From Streptomyces sp. MMG1121 (lineage in GTDB: Bacteria > Actinomycetota > Actinomycetes > Streptomycetales > Streptomycetaceae): 64,000 nt of DNA. Position numbers and translations under genes: made by a program. Shown in pieces: positions 58,545 through 64,000 of this stretch. The DNA lies in NCBI RefSeq assembly GCF_001280015.1, contig NZ_LGDV01000051.1, positions 62,001 through 126,000 on the forward strand. The letters are read 5' to 3'. The notes under the pieces were generated by a model that saw nothing but the letters and a program-made list of their open reading frames with translations, ran no database searches and had not been told where the DNA came from. Position 1 is the stretch's first letter; each line of letters begins with the position of its first letter.

Positions 58545-59381
58545 ATGCTCAAGTCGCAGCGGCTTGCGGTATTGCCCATCGACTCCTACGACCTGGAATC
58601 CGAACTGACGCTCGTGGACCGGCACGACCCCGGAGGCGAGTACGACGCCTTCACCTTCGGCGCCTGGTCGGCCCATGTGCTGGCCAACGGCAGCGGTGCC
58701 GACTCCGACACCGCGTTCCGGCCGCACGGTGACAGCCTGACCCTCACCGAGCTGGGCAGGCAGCTGCCCGGCATCATGTCCCTGGTCACCGAACACTTCC
58801 CCTTGGAGCGGCTGCAGTGGGTCCGTGTCTTCAGTCTCAGCGACGGAATTCTCGCCCCGCACGTGGACTTTCTCGAATTCGCCGAACCCGGCACCAGGCT
58901 TCAAGTTCCGTTGCGCACCAGCGAGGAATCCCTGCATTCCGAGGGCGATCTCGTCTACCACCTCCGTCGTGGTGAGGTCTGGAAAATTCACACCACACAT
59001 CCTCATTCGGCTCGCAGCGCCGCCGGGCCCGCCCGGCTTTCCCTCTGCCTCGACTTCGCGGACGCCGACGAGCCCATCGAGATCCGCAACGACATTCCCG
59101 CGGCACACCCCGTTCGGCTGATCGACCTTCCCGCGGTGACCGACGCCGATGTCGAGGAACTCATCGGCTCCGGCCCTGAGCTGACCCCGGACACCCTGCG
59201 CACCGCCTTCCGCCGGTTCGCCGCCCTGCACTTCGAGCGGCGGGCCCCGGTCGTCGCCGCCTTCGACTGGTACCTGGAGGCCGCCCGGCGAACCGGGGAC
59301 GACGCCATGGCCGACAAGGTGCGGGCGTTCCGGACGTACTGCATCGGCAAGCGGGGCTACCGGGAGGCCTTCGACTGGTGA
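58545..59381 (+). CDS. Proline cis-3-hydroxylase / GetF-type hydroxylase
   Basis: A 278-residue Fe(II)/2-oxoglutarate oxygenase of the aspartyl/asparaginyl beta-hydroxylase fold. It lines up by eye with Streptomyces L-proline cis-3-hydroxylase: EYDAFTFGAWSAHVLANGSG, then LAPHVDFLEF (first His and Asp ligands), VYHLRRGEVWKIHTTHPHSA (last His ligand), and RLSLCLDFADAD with the cofactor Arg. In the GE81112 pathway the homologue GetF hydroxylates pipecolic acid at C3. Given the neighbouring cyclodeaminase and Pro/Pip-code A domain, free pipecolate is the likely substrate. AAGGGG lies six to nine bases before ATG 58545. The last 25 bases overlap the end of the convergent A-domain gene. Confidence 0.85.
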   Translation: MLKSQRLAVLPIDSYDLESELTLVDRHDPGGEYDAFTFGAWSAHVLANGSGADSDTAFRPHGDSLTLTELGRQLPGIMSLVTEHFPLERLQWVRVFSLSDGILAPHVDFLEFAEPGTRLQVPLRTSEESLHSEGDLVYHLRRGEVWKIHTTHPHSARSAAGPARLSLCLDFADADEPIEIRNDIPAAHPVRLIDLPAVTDADVEELIGSGPELTPDTLRTAFRRFAALHFERRAPVVAAFDWYLEAARRTGDDAMADKVRAFRTYCIGKRGYREAFDW

Positions 59382-60988
59382 AGGACCACGGCCAGTTGTC
59401 TGGCCCCCGGCCCCGGCAGGGCCCTGCGGTCGAGCTTGCCGTTGGCGGAGTACGGCAGCTCGTCCGTCACCCACCAGCGCACCGGCACCATGTAGTCCGG
59501 CAGAACGGCGAGCAGCGCCCGGCGCAACTCCTGGGCCGGCGGCGGATCCCCGGTCAGCGCCGCGTGCAGCTCCGTTCCGCCGTCGGCCCGCGCCACCCCG
59601 AACACCGCCGCGTCCTTGACCCCCGGAAGCCCGGTGAGCCGGGCCTCGGGCTCCCGGGGCTCCACCGCGTTGCCCCGGATCTTGATCAGGTCGTCGATCC
59701 GCCCCAGGAGCTGAAGCGTCCCGTCGGCGGACCGCCACACGCCCCGGTCGCGCGTGCGGTACAGCCGGGCCCCGGGGACGAAGGGGTCCGCCACGAACAC
59801 GGTCCGGGTCAGTTCGGGGTCGGTGTAGCCGCGCGCCACCCCCACCCCGCCGATGTACACCTCGCCGACCTCGCCGTCGGGCACCGGCGCCCGCTCCTCG
59901 TCCAGGATGCGGACGTAGGTGTTCCACACCAGGGACCCGACCGGCGGACGGGGTTCCAGATTCCCTCTGGCCGCGCTCACCGAGTGACTCGTCACCATGT
60001 GGTTCTCGGCCGGCCCGTAGTGGTTGTGCAGGGTGATCTCGGGCCGTCTGGTGAGCAGCCCCGCCAGCTCCGGCGTGACCCGCACCGTCTCGCCCGCGCT
60101 GATGATGTGCCGCAGGGCCGGGGCGTGTTCGAGCGTGACGGGCAGCGACATGAGGATGTCGATGAGGGACTGCGGAAAGTCCACCACCTCGACGCCCTCG
60201 CCGATGACGTAGTCCATCAGGTCCCGGGGATCCCGCCGTACTTCGGGGGACGGCACGTACAGGCAGCCGCCCGAGGCGAGCGTGGAGAAGATCTCCTGGA
60301 CCGACACGTCGAAGGTGAGCGGCGCGCACTGGAGCACCTTGCGCCGCCGGCCCAGACCGGATCCGTCCGCCTGCCAGGCCGCCAGGTTGGCCAGCGTCCG
60401 GTGTGTCTGCACGATGCCCTTCGGCGCGCCCGTCGAACCGGAAGTGAAGATCACGTAGGAGACGTCCTCGGGAGCGATCACCGGGCGGGCCGGCGGTGGA
60501 TCCGCGTACTCCACGAGCAGTCGGCTGAGCGTGGTCGTCGTGGTGTCCGGGCCCGGGACGGCCGGACCGGACACCCCGTCGTCCAGCACCATCAGGCGGG
60601 CGCTGCTGGTGCGGAAGATCTGCTCGATGCGCTCGCGCGGATAGGTCATGTCCACCGGCAGATAGGCCGCGCCGGCCCGCAGTGTCCCGAGCACCACCGC
60701 CGTGAAGCCGACCCCGGCGCGCCCGGCGATCAGCACGGTGTCCCCGGCGCCGACGCCGAACTCCCCGAGCAGACGGTCGGCGACGGTGTCCGCGAGCCGG
60801 TTCAGCTCCGCGTACGACACGGGCCGGCGGCCCTGCTCGCGGATCGCCCAGGCGTCGGGGCGGGCCGCGATCTCGCGGTCCACCAGGTCCAGGGCCGTAG
60901 CCGCGCCGATGTCCACGACCGGTCCCCGGTGGTGTCCCGGCAGGGCGTTCTCGAAGGGCGGGTGAGGAGGGTCGGTGTGCTGCGACAT
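59357..60988 (-). CDS. Free-standing NRPS adenylation domain, proline/pipecolate-type code
   Basis: A 543-residue A domain with no PCP. Core motifs: VIFTSGSTGAPKGIVQTHRT (A3), LTFDVSVQEIFS (A4), HNHYGPAENH (A5), YRTRDRGVW (A7, with TRD in place of TGD) and ANGKLDRRAL (A10). The hand-aligned code D-V-Q-D-I-A-H-M-V-K is close to the proline code DVQxIAHVVK; pipecolate-activating domains resemble this. Its ATG (60988) follows the cyclodeaminase stop by six bases, with GGAGGTG at the junction, so the two are coupled. It would load pipecolate (or proline) onto the PCP of the 56846-58423 protein. Confidence 0.88.
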   Translation of the reverse strand: MSQHTDPPHPPFENALPGHHRGPVVDIGAATALDLVDREIAARPDAWAIREQGRRPVSYAELNRLADTVADRLLGEFGVGAGDTVLIAGRAGVGFTAVVLGTLRAGAAYLPVDMTYPRERIEQIFRTSSARLMVLDDGVSGPAVPGPDTTTTTLSRLLVEYADPPPARPVIAPEDVSYVIFTSGSTGAPKGIVQTHRTLANLAAWQADGSGLGRRRKVLQCAPLTFDVSVQEIFSTLASGGCLYVPSPEVRRDPRDLMDYVIGEGVEVVDFPQSLIDILMSLPVTLEHAPALRHIISAGETVRVTPELAGLLTRRPEITLHNHYGPAENHMVTSHSVSAARGNLEPRPPVGSLVWNTYVRILDEERAPVPDGEVGEVYIGGVGVARGYTDPELTRTVFVADPFVPGARLYRTRDRGVWRSADGTLQLLGRIDDLIKIRGNAVEPREPEARLTGLPGVKDAAVFGVARADGGTELHAALTGDPPPAQELRRALLAVLPDYMVPVRWWVTDELPYSANGKLDRRALPGPGARQLAVVLHQSKASR

Positions 60989-60994
60989 GGGGGG

Positions 60995-62077
60995 TCACAC
61001 CTCCTGCGCGGGCCAGGACGCCCGCGCGACCGATTCGGGCAGGAACGAGTAGGGGTCCTGTGGGTCGTGGGCGGTCGCCTCGATGACGAGCCGGTGTCCG
61101 GCCCCCACCTGGAGGGCCAGTTCCTCCAGCAGCTCGACCATCACGAGGTCCTGGAGCGCCAGCCCGGTCGAGTCGTAGACGGTACGGCCGCCGCGCAGCT
61201 CCCGCTGCCGGTCGGGATCGCCCAGCAGCTCCGGGAGCGAGGGGCCGATCCCGGCCGGGGCGAGCCGCTGGCACTCGCCCTCGGCCATCGCCTGCTCGCG
61301 GTGGTCCGGGACGACGACCGCGTCCCGTAACAGGTCCAGCGGCAGTTCCGTCTTGCCGGGCATGTCCGAGCCGACCGCGTTGATGTGCACCCAGGGCCGC
61401 AGCGCGGAGCCCTGGATCACCGGTCCCTGCGCGGGGGCGACGGAGGTCGCCGTGCACAGGACGTCGGCGCGCTCCTCCACCTCCGCCAGGTCGGCCACCC
61501 GGACCAGCCCGTCGGGCACGCGCGCCCTGGCCGCGAACGTGCTCTCGGCCTGGATGTCGGTGTCGCACACCAGCACCTCGGTGAGCGGCAGCACCCGGGC
61601 CAGGGCGTGCAGTTGCGTGACCGCCTGGGCGCCGCAGCCGACGAGCCCGAGCACGCCGCTGCCGGGCCGGGCCAGTGCGCGCGTGGCCAGGGCCGACGCG
61701 GCCCCGGTCCGCACGGCCGTGGCGAACGTACCGTCCACGATCGCGCGCAGATGACCGGAGTCGACGTCGAAGGCGAGCAACGTCGAGAGAATCGTGGGCA
61801 GTTGGTTCTTGACCGGATTGTGCGGGTGATAGCCGACCATCTTCATGGACACGGTCGCTCCGTGGCGGACGGCCGGCATCCATTCCAGCAGACCCAGCCG
61901 GGGCGCGGTGAGCAGGAATCCGTCACGCGCCTTCATCTCGGCGGGAGCGGGTCCGGCCGAGGCGAGCACCCCGGTCAGCCGCTCGATCACCAGGTCGTAC
62001 AGCCGGCCGAGACCGACCTCGCTGACGACCGTGGCGACGGCCGCGGCATCGACTACATGGGTGGGTTCCGGTTTCAC
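60995..62077 (-). CDS. Ornithine/lysine cyclodeaminase (mu-crystallin family)
   Basis: A 360-residue NAD-dependent enzyme that converts L-lysine to L-pipecolate (or ornithine to proline). The Rossmann motif is GLVGCGAQAVTQLHAL (about residues 145-160), preceded by VDGTFATAVRTGAASALATR, with HINAVGSDMPGKTELP and DSTGLALQDL in the second half. The substrate cannot be read directly; the hydroxylase, the A-domain code and the likeness to GE81112 favour lysine. GTG 62077 with AGGAG upstream is preferred over the longer frame, whose first 56 residues are not family-like. It is followed at six bases by the A-domain gene. Confidence 0.87.
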   Translation of the reverse strand: MKPEPTHVVDAAAVATVVSEVGLGRLYDLVIERLTGVLASAGPAPAEMKARDGFLLTAPRLGLLEWMPAVRHGATVSMKMVGYHPHNPVKNQLPTILSTLLAFDVDSGHLRAIVDGTFATAVRTGAASALATRALARPGSGVLGLVGCGAQAVTQLHALARVLPLTEVLVCDTDIQAESTFAARARVPDGLVRVADLAEVEERADVLCTATSVAPAQGPVIQGSALRPWVHINAVGSDMPGKTELPLDLLRDAVVVPDHREQAMAEGECQRLAPAGIGPSLPELLGDPDRQRELRGGRTVYDSTGLALQDLVMVELLEELALQVGAGHRLVIEATAHDPQDPYSFLPESVARASWPAQEV

Positions 62078-62159
62078 GTCACTCTCCTGATGCCTCGTGT
62101 CCCGCTTCCGGAGGGCTCTCCGCCGGCGGCCCGGCACTCTTCGGGTGAACCGGCCGCGC

Positions 62160-63914
62160 TCAGGTGGCCGCGGCGTCGGCCGTCGGACCGTGCCAGGAGT
62201 CCCACAGCGCGGCGTAGGAGCCACCGGCACGGACCAGGTCGTCATGGCTGCCGCGCTCCGTGATCCGCCCGTCCTCCATGACGAGCACCGTGTCGGCGTC
62301 GTGCGCGGTGTGCAGCCGGTGGGCGATGGCGATGACGGTACGGCCGCGCAGCACGGCGGCCAGGGAACGCTCCAGATGCCGGGCCGCCCGGGGATCCAGC
62401 AGCGAGGTGGCCTCGTCGAGCACCAGCGTGTGCGGATCGGCGAGGACCAGCCGGGCGAGCGCCAGTTGCTGCGCCTGGCCGGGGGAGACCTCGTGGCCGC
62501 CGGAGCCCAGCTCGGTGCCGAGCCCGTCGGGCAGCTCGCGCACCCAGTCCCCGGCGTCCACCGCCTCGAGCGCGGCCCACACCCGCTCGTCCGCCGCCTC
62601 GGGATCCGCCAGCGTCACGTTGTCGCGCACCGTCCCCAGGAACACATGGTGCTCCTGGGTGACCAGCGCGACGTGCCGGCGCAGCTCCTCCAGGGGCAGT
62701 TCACCCACAGGTACGTCCCCGATGGTGACCGAGCCGTGGTGCGGCGCGTGGATCCCGGCGAGGATCCGGCCCAGCGTCGACTTGCCCGCTCCGGAGGGGC
62801 CGACGACGGCCACCCGCTCCCCGGCCCGCACCCGCAGTGTCACGTCGCGTACGACGTCGTGGCCCTCGCGGTAGGCGTAGCTGACCCCGTCCGCGGCGAT
62901 CCGCCGGTCTTCGGGCCGGCGCCCGCCGCCGGCGCTCTCGGGCACGGCGGCGCCCACCCCGATGAGCCGGGCCAGCGAGGCGTCGCCCACCTGCAACTCG
63001 TCCAGCCAGCCGAGCAGTTCGTCCAGCGGGTCGATCACCGCGCGGGTGTAGAGCGCCGCCGCGGTGACCTCCCCGAGGCTCACCCAGCCGTGGATGTAGA
63101 ACAGGCCTCCGCACAGCAGGGTGGAGGCCACCGGCAGGATGTAGCCGAAGTCCATCAGGGGGAACCACACGCTGCGCAGGAAGAGCGTGCCGCGCTCGGC
63201 CGCGTTGGAGCGCAGCACGTCCTCGTCGGTCCGCCGGATCCGCCGCTCGGCGAGGTCCAGCGCCTCGACCGTACGCGCGCCCGTCACGGTCTCGGCCAGC
63301 CCCTGCGTCAGGTCCGAGTAACTGGCGGCCTCCTTCAGATAGGCGGACCGCGCGCGCTTGAGGTACCAGCGCGTCGACCCCCAGATCACCGGCACGGCCA
63401 CCAGGCAGGGCAGCGCCATCAGCGGGCTGGTCACCAGCAGTGCGACGAAGGTGAGCAGGACCGACAGACCGGCCACGAGAATCGACGGGGCGCCCATCCG
63501 TACGGCGTTGGACAGGGCGTCCACGTCCCGGGTGCTGCGGGTGAGCAGGTCACCGGTGCCCGCCTTCTCGACGGCCGACAGCGGCAGCGCCAGGATCCGG
63601 CGGACGAAGCCCTCGCGGATGTCGGCCAGCACCTGTTCGCCGAGCCGGGCGCCGAGCAGCCTTGCGGTTCGGGTGAACACGCCCTGGGCCAGCAGCAGTC
63701 CGGCGATCACCACGACGATGACGTCCACCCGGGTGGTGGAGATGCCCTTCTCCACCTCCTCCACGAGATGGCCGAGCAGCGCAGGCACGACCAGCCCGCA
63801 CGCGGTGGCGAGGACGAACCAGAGGACCGTGCGGCCGAGCAGGCCGGAATGGCCCCGGACCAGACCTCGGACATGACGGCGCACTTCTGGCGCGTCGGCG
63901 ACCGGGAGACTCAC
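62160..63914 (-). CDS. ABC exporter half-transporter (membrane domain fused to ATPase)
   Basis: A 584-residue protein: six membrane helices in residues 25-310 (VLWFVLATACGLVVPALLG and others), then an ATPase with Walker A GPSGAGKST (about 377), Q-loop VTQEHHVF, Walker B HTLVLDEATS and H-loop AIAHR. The signature is VSPGQ rather than LSGGQ, a known but less common variant. It would export the peptide. GTG 63914 has AAGGAG six bases before. A second half-transporter probably lies just upstream, outside the window, as such genes usually come in pairs. Transcription then continues into the cyclodeaminase and A-domain genes. Confidence 0.88.
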   Translation of the reverse strand: MSLPVADAPEVRRHVRGLVRGHSGLLGRTVLWFVLATACGLVVPALLGHLVEEVEKGISTTRVDVIVVVIAGLLLAQGVFTRTARLLGARLGEQVLADIREGFVRRILALPLSAVEKAGTGDLLTRSTRDVDALSNAVRMGAPSILVAGLSVLLTFVALLVTSPLMALPCLVAVPVIWGSTRWYLKRARSAYLKEAASYSDLTQGLAETVTGARTVEALDLAERRIRRTDEDVLRSNAAERGTLFLRSVWFPLMDFGYILPVASTLLCGGLFYIHGWVSLGEVTAAALYTRAVIDPLDELLGWLDELQVGDASLARLIGVGAAVPESAGGGRRPEDRRIAADGVSYAYREGHDVVRDVTLRVRAGERVAVVGPSGAGKSTLGRILAGIHAPHHGSVTIGDVPVGELPLEELRRHVALVTQEHHVFLGTVRDNVTLADPEAADERVWAALEAVDAGDWVRELPDGLGTELGSGGHEVSPGQAQQLALARLVLADPHTLVLDEATSLLDPRAARHLERSLAAVLRGRTVIAIAHRLHTAHDADTVLVMEDGRITERGSHDDLVRAGGSYAALWDSWHGPTADAAAT

Positions 63915-63963
63915 TGGGCACTCCTTCGCGGGACGGCGATCGATCGGAGAAGGACGCGGTCGG

Positions 63964-64000
63964 TCATGTTCCGTCCCGCATGACGGTGGCGGCGTACTGG
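63964..64000 (-). CDS. 3' end of an upstream gene (partial), possibly the partner ABC protein
   Basis: On the minus strand the last codons read QYAATVMRDGT and end in TGA at 63964-63966, 49 bases before the ABC start. The gene lies mostly beyond the right edge. The short tail does not identify it, but position and strand suggest a partner half-transporter. Confidence 0.4.
   Translation of the reverse strand, partial: QYAATVMRDGT

Overview
The window looks like a piece of a Streptomyces chromosome, probably an arm. GC content is very high, coding frames carry the strong third-position GC bias of the genus, GTG and TTG starts are common, and the families are typical (trypco1/trypsin conflict proteins, Tat-exported glycosidase, SARP and MerR regulators, long-type ArgG, NRPS genes). 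I see no tRNA, rRNA, transposase or CRISPR array. All assignments come from reading the sequence; no database search was run.

Layout. 0-6.2 kb: mixed genes (a coiled-coil Lys/Ala-rich protein cut by the window edge, GNAT acetyltransferase, frameshifted PaiB-like gene, a MerR-peroxiredoxin fusion, a MetE-like protein, a DUF2993 exported protein). 6.5-11.8 kb: a compact class I lanthipeptide locus with a split dehydratase, a 56-residue precursor and a LanC cyclase; the glutamylation-domain gene carries an apparent 1-nt frameshift. 11.8-16.8 kb: ACT-domain protein and erythromycin-esterase-like gene facing a twin-MerR regulator, a decayed SARP gene, and an SDR/TetR pair with two operators. 17.1-26.3 kb: GH95-like glycosidase, a penicillin-binding protein, and a two-gene trypco1/trypsin-STAND-propeller conflict module. 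26.7-33 kb: a metal and stress island (CDF transporter, DUF1232, ChrB-like, PAP2, P1B-4 ATPase, NmtR-like repressor, P-loop kinase, twin-HTH regulator). 33.2-35.6 kb: a luciferase-like oxidoreductase and argG.

36-64 kb holds a nonribosomal peptide cluster that continues past the right edge. It has five adenylation domains, three complete condensation domains, a flavin-dependent halogenase next to a His-code A-PCP protein, two VioC/AsnO-type Fe(II)/2-oxoglutarate oxygenases, a proline-3-hydroxylase/GetF-type hydroxylase, an ornithine/lysine cyclodeaminase, a free-standing A domain with a proline/pipecolate code, a type II thioesterase, an antiporter and an ABC exporter. Together these parts match the logic of GE81112, a chlorinated, hydroxylated tetrapeptide made of 3-hydroxypipecolate, a hydroxycitrulline-type residue and two histidine-derived residues, which blocks initiation on the 30S subunit. 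Three C domains equal the three peptide bonds of a tetrapeptide. A second point fits the same picture: an RsgA-family GTPase, a 30S-subunit factor, sits between two NRPS genes and is a good candidate for self-resistance.

Several genes between 1.5 and 33 kb show single-base frameshifts, whereas the NRPS genes are all open. These could be real decay or consensus errors; raw reads would settle it.
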